Origin: Pedobacter riviphilus | Lineage (GTDB): Bacteria > Bacteroidota > Bacteroidia > Sphingobacteriales > Sphingobacteriaceae | Assembly: GCF_014692875.1 (NCBI RefSeq) | Contig: NZ_CP061171.1 | Span: 3,224,001-3,288,000, forward strand | Length of the DNA: 64,000 nucleotides | Reading direction: 5' to 3' | Part shown: positions 38,481-47,355 of the stretch, in pieces | How the letters are laid out: each line of letters begins with the position of its first letter | Numbering within the stretch: position 1 is the stretch's first letter | Program-made: the position numbers and the translations under genes | Notes under the pieces: model-generated | The model's database searches: none | Told to the model about the DNA's origin: nothing | What the model saw: the letters and a program-made list of their open reading frames with translations, nothing else

Positions 38481-40150
38481 ATGAAAACATTTAAAAAAGC
38501 TTACCTCCTACTCTTTAGCTTAACCGCTTTCATCCATACGACGAATGCGCAGTCTAAAGCCAACATCGAGGTTAATTTCGACAAGAATATAGCACCCATG
38601 AAACCCATTTGGGCCTGGTTTGGTTATGATGAACCAAATTACACCTATATGAAAGATGGCCAGAAATTATTGACCGAGATTTCTAAATTAAGTCCGGTTC
38701 CGGTATATGTACGGGCACATAATTTACTAACTTCTGGAGATGGCACACCTGCTTTAAAATGGGGATCGACGAATGCCTATACCGAAGATGCCAAAGGTAA
38801 TCCGGTTTACAACTGGAAAATTGTTGATCAGATTTTCGATACTTACGTAAAAAGGGGGATGAAACCTTTAGCCCAAATTGGCTTTATGCCTGAGGCACTT
38901 TCAACCAAACCTCAACCCTACCAACACAAATGGAAACCAGGTGCACGTTACGATGAAATTTTAACCGGTTGGGCCTACCCTCCAAAGGATTATAAAAAGT
39001 GGGCAATCTGGTATACGAGTGGGTTAAACATAGTGTAGAGCGCTACGGTAAGGCCGAGGTAGAAAGCTGGTATTGGGAAGTATGGAATGAGCCGGACGGC
39101 GCCTATTGGAAAGGCACACAGGCCGAATTCTTTAAACTTTACGATTATGCTACCGATGGACTAAAACGCGCCTTACCTACTGCGAAAATTGGTGGTGCCA
39201 ACGTAACAGGTGGCGGAACGAAGTACCTGGATGCCTTTATCAAACATTGTTTAACAGATACCAATTATGTAACGGGCAAAATCGGTTCTCCTTTAGATGC
39301 TGTTCTTTTTCATGCGAAAGGCTCACCAAAGGTAGCTAATGGAACCGTAGTGATGAATGTAAGGGCTCAGCTCCGTAATATTGATGGCAATTATAAAATC
39401 ATCAGTAAATATCCTCAACTTAAAAATATCCCTGTAATTATCGGCGAATCCGATCCTGAAGGCTGTGCAGCCTGTGGCATGAGTACCAATCCTGAAAATG
39501 CCTACCGAAACGGCACCATGTATTCGAGTTATACCGCAGCCTCTTTTGCGCGACTTTACGAACTTACAGATCAATATAAAATCAACCTGTTAGGCGCTGT
39601 TACCTGGTCGTTCGAATTTGAAAATCAGCCTTGGTTTGCAGGTTTTCGCGATTTAGCCACCAATGGTGTAGATAAACCTGTTCTAAATGTATTTAGGATG
39701 TTTGGCCAGATGAAAGGGAACCGTGTTGAAGCCACAAGCAACCGCATGTACAATCTAAAGTCTGTTTTGGATTCGAGCATCAGAAAACCACAAACAGACA
39801 TAGGTGTTTTAGCAACTAAAGCAGAGAAAACAGCCGCTGTTATGTTGTGGAATTACCATGATGAGGATAAAGCGGATTCGAAAGATGTTATTTCCATCTT
39901 GTTAAATAAACTACCGACCAAAACAGTAACTATAACTCAATATCGCATTGATAATGAAAACAGTAATTCTTATTCAGAATGGAAAAAAATGGGTTCGCCC
40001 CAAAACCCAGATGCAAAACAGATTGCTGCATTAGAAAAATCTGGTCAACTTAAAATGATTGGTAAACCTAGAAAATTTGATGCTACAAGCGGTGCTTTTG
40101 AAATGGAATTAGCCAGGCAAGGTGTGGCTTTATTGAAATTGGATTGGTAG
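38481..40150 (+). pseudogene. Glycoside hydrolase family 39-like, split by a frameshift
   Basis: Two frames (38481-39038 and 38999-40150) together encode about 556 residues: signal peptide (ending TTNAQ), then a GH-A TIM barrel. Acid/base Glu lies in WEVWNEPD (codon 39089-39091) and the nucleophile in IIGESDPEG (codon 39446-39448). The break is at the G run 39001-39003: one extra G would read KKW-GNLVYEW without interruption, so a single base is missing. GH39 enzymes include beta-xylosidases and other activities; the substrate here is unknown. If the indel is real the enzyme is lost, since both catalytic residues are in the downstream piece. Confidence 0.82.
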
Positions 40151-40201
40151 GTTATCTCGCATTTATTTGCTACTGAGAACGCAAAATTCCTACTTCCGAT
40201 C

Positions 40202-40249
40202 GTCACCCTTAATTTAGTTCAGGGTCTTAATAGCATGATAGATAGTGAC
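40202..40249. repeat. Palindromic repeat with GTCAC/GTGAC ends
   Basis: Starts GTCACCCTT (40202) with an inner inverted pair ACCCT / AGGGT (to 40225) and ends with GTGAC (40245-40249). It lies between the convergent GH39 and GH28 genes. The sequence resembles dispersed Bacteroidota repeats of the form GTCACCCTGAA...TTCAGGGT. Confidence 0.5.
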
Positions 40250-40294
40250 CTGTAGCGAAGCAGAAAGTACGCAGTAAAACAAAGTTCGCCCACA

Positions 40295-40316
40295 TGGTCT
40301 GTGTCCTCACAGACCA
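40295..40316. terminator. Hairpin between convergent GH39 and GH28 genes
   Basis: A perfect 9-base stem, TGGTCTGTG (40295-40303) with CACAGACCA (40308-40316), has the 4-base loop TCCT. It is located 20 bases from the GH28 stop. A variant of the same sequence, inverted, lies at 44863-44882, so this is a dispersed palindrome that may serve as a bidirectional terminator. Confidence 0.6.
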
Positions 40317-40336
40317 CTTTAAATTTATCATCTAAA

Positions 40337-41590
40337 CTAAGGTTTAACCACCAATGGCGCTCCATTTACCATTACGTTCTCAATTTTAACATCCTGATAC
40401 CTGTTTTTCAGAAATGGTGTTTTTGTCGTTACTTCCAGATCTTTAAAAAGAAAACCCGATACCTTATCTTCAGGATTCCCATCCATTTCACCAAATTTTG
40501 CTGCTTCTACTTTAATGTTTGAGATCTTGATGTTTCTAATCGTACCAAATGGTTTTGCTGTACTGCCTGCTAAATCGAAAAATTGTTTCCAAGGGTTTAG
40601 ATCGATAATTGCACCACATTTCCCAGTAATGTTTTCTACCGTAATGTTTTCGTAAAGCTGAAACGTATCTCCACGCATTTTCATCCTTAAAATGGGACAA
40701 TTATTCTCTACCCTACAATTGCGTATGGTAATATTGCGTGCATGAATACATTCGCTTCCCATGGTTAAAGTAGCGTGTGATTCGCCAATGGTACAATTTT
40801 CAATTAAAACGTTTTCAACAATTCCATTTTCTGGCAGCTTCTGTGCATCGGGGCCTTTGCCACCTTTAATACAAATAGCATCGTCATTCACCGAGATATA
40901 ACAGTTTCTTATAGTAATTTCTTTACAAAAATCAATATCTATACCATCAGTACTTGGTGCTTTTACGGGCCGAAATGGTGAGCGGATATCACAATTCTCG
41001 ATTAACACATGATTAGATTGGTATAAATGAGTTGTCCAGAATCCTGCATTACGCAATTTTACCCCCTTAATATTCACATTATTGCATCCCCAGATAAAAA
41101 GTAACCGCGGACGGCTCACCTCCAGGTTTGTAGATTCCTTTCCTAATTTTTTAAGCGAATCGCGATGTGCCCAAAATGTTTTCCAGAATTTAAGCCCATT
41201 TCCATCAATAGTTCCCGGACCTAAAATACTAAAACCATCTACCTTTGTGGCATTAATTAATGCTGCAAAGTATTTAAGGCTCCTCCCTTCCATACGCGAT
41301 GGGATAAAAGGGTAATCTTGTATATTATCAGATCCTTTAAGCACAGCACCTTCTTGTAACAACAGCTTCGTTTTAGGCTTAAAAAAGAGTGCTCCGGTTA
41401 AGTAAACACCTTTAGGAATTACAATCGTTCCTCCGCCTTTTTGATAAGCCTTGTCAATTACACTTTGAATGGCTTTGGTATTCAGTTTGGTGCTATCGGC
41501 ACCGACACCAAATTTGGTGATAATATAATCTTGAGCCATGGCCTTTATACCAATGGCGGTAAACAAAACGAGTATAATGAGTTTTTTCAT
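40337..41590 (-). CDS. Glycoside hydrolase family 28 (polygalacturonase-like)
   Basis: A 417-residue secreted parallel beta-helix enzyme. The start is set at 41590 (MKKLIILVLFTAIGIKAMAQ), four codons inside the open frame, because it begins the signal peptide. GH28 features are visible: an N-terminal ITKFGVGADSTKLNTKAIQSVIDKAYQKGGGTIVIPKGVYLTG, the catalytic region STDGIDIDFCKEI ... NDDAICIKGGKG, then GESHATLTMGSE and LRMKMRG, in place of the usual GHG and RIK. It would cut alpha-linked galacturonic acid in homogalacturonan or rhamnogalacturonan. It is the last gene of the minus-strand series after GH106. Confidence 0.9.
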   Translation of the reverse strand: MKKLIILVLFTAIGIKAMAQDYIITKFGVGADSTKLNTKAIQSVIDKAYQKGGGTIVIPKGVYLTGALFFKPKTKLLLQEGAVLKGSDNIQDYPFIPSRMEGRSLKYFAALINATKVDGFSILGPGTIDGNGLKFWKTFWAHRDSLKKLGKESTNLEVSRPRLLFIWGCNNVNIKGVKLRNAGFWTTHLYQSNHVLIENCDIRSPFRPVKAPSTDGIDIDFCKEITIRNCYISVNDDAICIKGGKGPDAQKLPENGIVENVLIENCTIGESHATLTMGSECIHARNITIRNCRVENNCPILRMKMRGDTFQLYENITVENITGKCGAIIDLNPWKQFFDLAGSTAKPFGTIRNIKISNIKVEAAKFGEMDGNPEDKVSGFLFKDLEVTTKTPFLKNRYQDVKIENVMVNGAPLVVKP

Positions 41591-41615
41591 GATAAAATGC
41601 ATATTGATCTGTACA

Positions 41616-41648
41616 AAGCTTTAAGATTCACGCCTGCGCGAGCATGAT
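41616..41648 (-). repeat. Copy of dispersed repeat between GH106 and GH28
   Basis: The reverse complement of this stretch matches 3888-3920, sharing CTCGCGCAGG and GAATCTTAAAGCTT with two mismatches between. It sits in the 66-base gap between the GH106 stop and the GH28 start, as a partial copy without the right arm. Confidence 0.6.
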
Positions 41649-41656
41649 GGATACAA

Positions 41657-44428
41657 TTAGTTAAAAGCTGTAATGCTTACCGGGCCGATTAAGCCCGAAG
41701 ACATTACATTCCAGCTTGATGCATCAAAATCCTTATAGTTAATATTTACAAAATTGATTTCGTGATAATTCCGCCACTGGATTTTTTTGATGTCCATATC
41801 ACGGATACGGTTCGACATCAAATTAACCACTTCAATTTTTATTGTATTATGTCCTGCTTTTAAATATTTCCCAACGCGGGCCTGAAAAGGGATACTCCAT
41901 AAAATGCCAACTTCCTGACCGTTGATCCACACCCGCGCACTTTCATCAACCTCGTTCAGGTTTAAAACATATTCTTTGGCTGTTTTCGAACTCAGATTAA
42001 AACTCGAAGTGTAAACGCCAGTACCAGAAAAGGCCTGTAGTTTAGGATCGCTCAAAGTAGTCCAGCTTACTAGTTTAGCTAACTGCTGGTCATCAGGAAG
42101 CTCAGGCCCGCCTTCGGTAAAATGTAAATTCCAGGATTGGTTAAGATTAATCGAATTGGCTGCTTTGTTTAAATAAACCCAAGGCGTTTTAGCTGTTCCA
42201 TTCTGATCAACATTTAAAAACAAACTCTCTCCCGGTTTAAGCTGAACGCGGACCTTTTTATCGCGTACTGCCGCTAACCCTACATTCGAGCTTTGCGGGT
42301 CCATGATCAAAACCTGCCCACTTTCATTTAAAGAAAGTTCGGTATCAATATCTTTTGCAGTATGGTTTACCAGATAATAATATTTGCCAGTATTTGTTTT
42401 TCTCCTGATGAACTGAAGGCCAGTATCGGTTAACGTTTCTCTGTGAATTGCAATTGCTTTTAATGCTTTCTGCACATCGTCAGCGAGCAAGATTAGCCCT
42501 GCTCCAATTTTAAACTGTTTAATACCATCCACGCCATCCCTAAAAATCAATTTAGCCAAGCTGGCTTTTAGCTGTGCACGGCGCGTTTCGAGATTATTTA
42601 AACCCGGAACATCCTGAGGTAATACCTGAAAAATGACTTTCGCTCCATTGCTGGCGAGTTTTATCATTTGATCTAGCGTCTCCGGATTGATCATTTCGCA
42701 TTGCGGAACAATTAACACCTGGTATGGCGCAGCAGTCGCGTTGGTACTGATCAATGTTTTGTTAACCGTTGATTGCTTTAACAGTCGATCAGATGCAAAA
42801 TCAAAAGAATAACCCGATTTAGAAAGTTCTTTTGATAGTTTATAAAAGGCTGTTGGGTGCAGCCACTCATCAACATCATGCACTTTTAAGGCCATATCCA
42901 AACCTTTTGCCTTGTTCCACACATCATATATTGGCCAATAGATCAAAAGTTCGTTGTCTGGCTTTCCTGATTGAAGAATAGATTGACAACGGGCTATATA
43001 ATTGTTTAATCCTTGTGCTTGTGGCCACAAACTGTTATTTGGGTTCATTTCTACCGAGGCATAAAACAGCCATCCCGGCCAAGGCACATTTGTTGGCGAA
43101 TTGGTGGTTCCATGATAAAAAATATGATTGATTCCTGCCAGGAACAATTGTTCTGCTTCTGGTTTACATTGCGAAAATGAAGTTTTAAAATGTTCGGTTA
43201 GCCAGGTAAACGTTTCGGAAGACACCAGTTTTTTGCCGCCTGTGTGCGCTGCAGATGATGCAAATTTGCTCATTATCGGATCGGGATCTACGTTGCGGAT
43301 ATCCGCTGCATCGCGCCTAAGGCCTGGAATTGGGAAGTAACTCGAACCAAAGGTTTCCGTTTCGGGAATATCTACCGCGCCATAAAGATCGAGCAGATTG
43401 CCCGGCGAACCATGCGACTGGTTTTTAGTAACAGCGTTGAGATGGTGCGCCCAATTGGTCCAGTTTTGCGTAAAATTATGGAGCAAAAGTTCATCCATGG
43501 TTTCACGATAATCGGATTTTAAACGGGCTATATGTTCGCTTGTAGAATCTTTGCTGGTTAATTCTCTAATATGCGTTGCCAGATCGTAGCCTCTGTTTTT
43601 CTTAAATTCCTGAAAGAAAGTAGGTGTCCATGTGGCACCATACACTTCATAACTATCGTTAAAAAACGACCGAATGCCCTGGGGTTTGCCTCCAAAAGCA
43701 TCCGAAAATCTCTTTAGGTAAACATCAACTGCATTTTTATCGAGATGATCCAAAGTAAAACCTTCTCCGCCAGGTGCTGCACGTTTAACCATTTGCCTGG
43801 TTTTACCTGCAAAAGCAGCATAAATATCCCAGCTGCCATTGCGGGGAGACCAATTTAAAAATCCATCAGCCTGAACTTTTGGAAGCAGATCGAGTACCTC
43901 TCCATTCGTACCGTAAGCGGTTAAAGCCTGTAATTGCGCGAAATCCTGTTTGGCTTCTTTAACTTTAATGGCTTCAGTCAACTTTTCGCCAGCTTTTAGG
44001 GTATATTGTTGGGTAATCAGTTTGGTAGCCGCGTTTTCAGGCTTAATCTGCGGCCCGCCAAAAGGCCAGCCAGTACCAGTATTCATATCAACCCCTAAGC
44101 CTAAAGTATTCGCTTTATTTACCGTGTAATGCAACATATTCATCCATTCCGGCGATAAAAACTGTAAATATTGCTTTTCAAAACCCTTAGCACCATAAAT
44201 TGGTGTAATTTCTACACCGCCAAGACCGGCATCTGCGTATTTTTTTAAAACTACGTTCAAATTCTGTTCGTCTACGGCATTTCCCATCCACCACCAGCGG
44301 GTCCAGGGTTTCATCTGCTTTTCGATAACCGGCCAGTTACCTGTATTTTTCACAGGCTTTTGAGCTTTAGCCAAACAAAACGTTAATGTGCTTAGCAGCA
44401 AGACAGAACAGAATCGTTGTAATTGCAT
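41657..44428 (-). CDS. Glycoside hydrolase family 106 (alpha-L-rhamnosidase)
   Basis: A 923-residue secreted enzyme (signal peptide ending FCLAKAQ). The N terminus, MKPWTRWWWMGNAVDEQNLNVVLKKYADAGLGGVEITPIYG, and MNTGTGWPFGGPQI are typical of GH106, followed by a TIM-barrel core (SETFTWLTEHFKTSF, INHIFYHGTTNSPTNVPWPGW) and C-terminal beta domains with GTGVYTSSFNL and ARVWINGQEVGILWSIPFQ. GH106 removes terminal alpha-L-rhamnose, including from rhamnogalacturonan-I oligosaccharides. An L-rhamnose mutarotase gene is four bases upstream, which strengthens the rhamnose assignment. Confidence 0.88.
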   Translation of the reverse strand: MQLQRFCSVLLLSTLTFCLAKAQKPVKNTGNWPVIEKQMKPWTRWWWMGNAVDEQNLNVVLKKYADAGLGGVEITPIYGAKGFEKQYLQFLSPEWMNMLHYTVNKANTLGLGVDMNTGTGWPFGGPQIKPENAATKLITQQYTLKAGEKLTEAIKVKEAKQDFAQLQALTAYGTNGEVLDLLPKVQADGFLNWSPRNGSWDIYAAFAGKTRQMVKRAAPGGEGFTLDHLDKNAVDVYLKRFSDAFGGKPQGIRSFFNDSYEVYGATWTPTFFQEFKKNRGYDLATHIRELTSKDSTSEHIARLKSDYRETMDELLLHNFTQNWTNWAHHLNAVTKNQSHGSPGNLLDLYGAVDIPETETFGSSYFPIPGLRRDAADIRNVDPDPIMSKFASSAAHTGGKKLVSSETFTWLTEHFKTSFSQCKPEAEQLFLAGINHIFYHGTTNSPTNVPWPGWLFYASVEMNPNNSLWPQAQGLNNYIARCQSILQSGKPDNELLIYWPIYDVWNKAKGLDMALKVHDVDEWLHPTAFYKLSKELSKSGYSFDFASDRLLKQSTVNKTLISTNATAAPYQVLIVPQCEMINPETLDQMIKLASNGAKVIFQVLPQDVPGLNNLETRRAQLKASLAKLIFRDGVDGIKQFKIGAGLILLADDVQKALKAIAIHRETLTDTGLQFIRRKTNTGKYYYLVNHTAKDIDTELSLNESGQVLIMDPQSSNVGLAAVRDKKVRVQLKPGESLFLNVDQNGTAKTPWVYLNKAANSINLNQSWNLHFTEGGPELPDDQQLAKLVSWTTLSDPKLQAFSGTGVYTSSFNLSSKTAKEYVLNLNEVDESARVWINGQEVGILWSIPFQARVGKYLKAGHNTIKIEVVNLMSNRIRDMDIKKIQWRNYHEINFVNINYKDFDASSWNVMSSGLIGPVSITAFN

Positions 44429-44432
44429 AAGT

Positions 44433-44741
44433 TTAATCTAAATGGAATACCATTTCTAAAGGGAATGTTTTTGGAGAATTATCGGCATTGGTTTCCATAA
44501 TATCGGCCATGTATGCCCACCATTTTTGGACAATCTGGGTGCTGCCTAAATCTTGAGAAGAACTTCCGTTTTGTTGCTGCACGGCAAAAAGTGTATTGGT
44601 TTCTTTATCTAAAAAGATAGAATAATCACTTATACCATTTTCCTTTAATAAAGTGGATAATTCTGGCCAGATCTCATCGTGGCGCTTTTTATATTCAGTT
44701 TCAAAACCGGGTTTAAGTTTCATCTTAAATGCAATTTTCAT
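44433..44741 (-). CDS. rhaM: L-rhamnose mutarotase
   Basis: A 102-residue cytoplasmic enzyme that interconverts alpha and beta anomers of L-rhamnose. The family pattern is complete: [23 protein letters not shown] with the catalytic His21, then [16 protein letters not shown], and the conserved [12 protein letters not shown] near the C terminus. No signal peptide. Four bases separate it from the GH106 rhamnosidase start, so liberated rhamnose is prepared for catabolism. The isomerase, kinase and aldolase of the rhamnose pathway are not in the window. Confidence 0.95.
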   Translation of the reverse strand: MKIAFKMKLKPGFETEYKKRHDEIWPELSTLLKENGISDYSIFLDKETNTLFAVQQQNGSSSQDLGSTQIVQKWWAYMADIMETNADNSPKTFPLEMVFHLD

Positions 44742-44795
44742 GTTTTCAATTTTATTTTTTAAGGGGTTTAATTAGGTTAAAGCCCTTTTATTTCT

Positions 44796-44882
44796 TTAGT
44801 GGTCAGCGTTACCACGAACCACTAATTATTATTTTATACCAAAACTGGAATCCCTCAGTTTCGGTCTGTGGGGACACAAACC
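44796..44882. repeat. Compound palindromic repeat upstream of rhaM
   Basis: TTAGTGGT (44796-44803) and ACCACTAA (44818-44825) form one inverted repeat; GGTCTGTGGGGACACAAACC (44863-44882) is the inverted, slightly diverged relative of the hairpin at 40295-40316. Together they fill most of the 158-base gap between the GH31 stop and the rhaM start. Possibly a dispersed element splitting the operon into two transcription units. Confidence 0.5.
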
Positions 44883-44899
44883 AAGGAACTAACCAACCG

Positions 44900-47353
44900 T
44901 CAATTCACTACAATAGTCAAATCAGCACTGTTATCTCCAGCTGACTTAATCCAGAGTATCTTATTTTTTATATCATAAAACCAACCTTCAGTTTTAGCCA
45001 ATTGGTCTGCTGTCTTTAAAACGCTTAATTTAACCCCATTTTCTGAAACGACATTAGGATTTACCTTTCCTGTCCAATGTATTTTAGCCAAGTATTTATG
45101 TTTAGTTGGTTTAAAACTACCTGTTGGTTTAGCCACTTTCAGGGTAAGATTGGCAGCTGTTAATGATGAAGTAATCTTAGTTAAAGCAAAGTTTCCAGTT
45201 TTGTATGCCGAGCTTAAGTTATCATCTTCATACATTTCATATTTTGATTCGCCATAAGGAAAAACGTCCAAAGTAATTACATCTACTGGTTTCTCACCAC
45301 TGTACACCATTTCAGGTTGCATCGGAATGATGCTACCCGCTTTAACAAACAGCGGAATGGTATCCAAGGGTGCCACCACATGGTGATAACTTTTACCTTC
45401 GTATTTTTTGCTTGTCCAATAATTAAACCAGGTACCTGCTGGCAGATAAACCGAACGGGTAATGGCACCTTTGGTAGTTACCGGAGCAACCATTAAATTA
45501 TCGCCAAACATATATTGATCGCCTATTTCGTACACATTTTCATCATCCTGATGGTTAAATACCAAAGCCCTCATCATCGGCGAACCTGTTTCGTATTGTT
45601 GATGCATACTAGTATACATATAAGGGAATAAACGGTAACGCAACAGATCGTATTTTTTGAAATTACGCAAAGCATCCTCACCATTTTTCCAAGGTTCTTT
45701 ATAACCGGGGTGATCCATCCCAAAAACAAGGGCAATCGGACTGAACATCCCAAACTGTACCCAACGGATATACAGCTCCGGATCGGCCTGATGTTCGAAA
45801 CCGCCCATACAGTGTGCCCATGAACCTACGCCTGAAAGACCAACATTTAGGCCGGCTTTAATTACCGGAGCAAAGTATTGCCATTCGCTTGGCCAATCGC
45901 CAGCAAAAATATATGGATAACGTTGAATGCCCGAATAACCTTCGCGGGTTTGATTTAATCCCCTAAAACCGTTAAACTTTTCGAACTCCAAAAACGGTGC
46001 TTTGGCATAAGCGATGGGAAATAGATTATGTAAACGTTCTGCATCTTTACCGGTTGGACCAACTTTTTCACTCTCATTGGCCAGCGAACCAAAAGCACTT
46101 CCTTCATCGGTTTTCAGAAATTTAGCGCCTAATTTTGCTACCCGCATTACACCGTTATCCCACCACCATTGCGTAGCCTTTTCATCAAAAAAGTTTACAA
46201 ATTCGCCGGGTTTACCATTTTCGGGATAAGTGTAACCCTGCGCTCTGGCCTGATCTAACAGGTTTAATTTTTTGGCGTTATCAAACCGTGGACGAAGGTG
46301 TAATCCAACCATTTTATAATTCAAGGCATAAATGCTATCGAACATCGATTTTGGATTTTTAAAGGTTTCCCTCCATTCGAAAGAAGTTGCTCCTTTACCC
46401 CCATTTTCGCCGAATAAGCGCCAGGTAGAATCTAACCAAAGCAGATCAACCGGAATGCCTAATGCCCGGTACTTCTTTGCCAGCTCAACTACATAATGAT
46501 CGGAAGTTTGCGCCTCATGGCCCCATGTACCACCACTGTATGTACCCGCATGTAAGCCTAAAGCAAACTGCGGTAACATCGGCGATTTGCCGGTGATACT
46601 GGTATAATGATCTAAAATAGCCGGAAAAGTTGGTCCGTACATGAAATAATAATCCAATTCTCCATCAGCAGCTTTAAAACTGTAATGATCTTTTTTGGAA
46701 GCGCCCATATCCCATTCGGTAGCAAAAGAATTATGCAAGAAAATACCATAACCTTTTGTACTCATAAAAAACGGAACGGGGCAATAATTGGCTTCCAATA
46801 TATTGTAGGCACCAATGGCATGCGGCAAACCTTTACCACGGCCAACGTTTAACGTTACTTTTTTAAAGCGGCGATCCATAAAATCCATGCGCTCGCCAAA
46901 ACCAAAGAAATGCTCATCGGCCTGCAGTTTTTTAGTTACCCCAACCCGTGTATTTTCTTTAACTACCCCTCCATTTACTTCGCTACTCAGTAATTTACCT
47001 CTGGCATCAAAAACATCAACCCTGAACGGGCTTTTGTATAATTTAACGACCAACTTTGAAGTGGCAAGCAAGAAATGATCTTTTTTATCTGCAACTTTAA
47101 CCGCTACATTAGCCCAGTTGTAATTAATCACCATCAGATTTTCGTTGGCATCGAATTTCCCGTTCCAACTGCTTCTGAACCTGAATATTTCTGGTGTACA
47201 GAATTCTAATTTCACCTCTCCTTTAGTCGTTAAAAATGAAATGGTATTATCCGTTTTCTTAAAACCAGATTTATAATCGCCAATGTTTTGTGCCCTGGCA
47301 ATGGCAAGCATAAAAATTAAGGATAAGGCAAAAGCTAAAAGTTTCTTCATCAT
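44900..47353 (-). CDS. Glycoside hydrolase family 31
   Basis: An 817-residue secreted enzyme (signal peptide MMKKLLAFALSLIFMLAIARAQ). The domains are an N-terminal beta sandwich (FFGFGERMDFMDRRFKK), a TIM barrel (FALGLHAGTYSGGTWGHEAQTSDHYVV, DLLWLDSTWRLFG) with nucleophile D416 in FLKTDEGSAFG and acid/base D486 in IFAGDWPSEW, and two C-terminal beta domains (PLFVKAGSIIPMQP, EDDNLSSAYKTGNF). GH31 acts on alpha-linked glucose, xylose or galactose; the pectin setting does not decide which. Its start is two bases after the GH115 stop, so the two are co-transcribed. Confidence 0.9.
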   Translation of the reverse strand: MMKKLLAFALSLIFMLAIARAQNIGDYKSGFKKTDNTISFLTTKGEVKLEFCTPEIFRFRSSWNGKFDANENLMVINYNWANVAVKVADKKDHFLLATSKLVVKLYKSPFRVDVFDARGKLLSSEVNGGVVKENTRVGVTKKLQADEHFFGFGERMDFMDRRFKKVTLNVGRGKGLPHAIGAYNILEANYCPVPFFMSTKGYGIFLHNSFATEWDMGASKKDHYSFKAADGELDYYFMYGPTFPAILDHYTSITGKSPMLPQFALGLHAGTYSGGTWGHEAQTSDHYVVELAKKYRALGIPVDLLWLDSTWRLFGENGGKGATSFEWRETFKNPKSMFDSIYALNYKMVGLHLRPRFDNAKKLNLLDQARAQGYTYPENGKPGEFVNFFDEKATQWWWDNGVMRVAKLGAKFLKTDEGSAFGSLANESEKVGPTGKDAERLHNLFPIAYAKAPFLEFEKFNGFRGLNQTREGYSGIQRYPYIFAGDWPSEWQYFAPVIKAGLNVGLSGVGSWAHCMGGFEHQADPELYIRWVQFGMFSPIALVFGMDHPGYKEPWKNGEDALRNFKKYDLLRYRLFPYMYTSMHQQYETGSPMMRALVFNHQDDENVYEIGDQYMFGDNLMVAPVTTKGAITRSVYLPAGTWFNYWTSKKYEGKSYHHVVAPLDTIPLFVKAGSIIPMQPEMVYSGEKPVDVITLDVFPYGESKYEMYEDDNLSSAYKTGNFALTKITSSLTAANLTLKVAKPTGSFKPTKHKYLAKIHWTGKVNPNVVSENGVKLSVLKTADQLAKTEGWFYDIKNKILWIKSAGDNSADLTIVVN

Positions 47354-47355
47354 AT

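Noticed and set aside
40202..40316. tRNA or structured RNA between GH39 and GH28
   Set aside because: Two independent hairpins with repeat-family sequence; no cloverleaf, TTC loop or CCA end.
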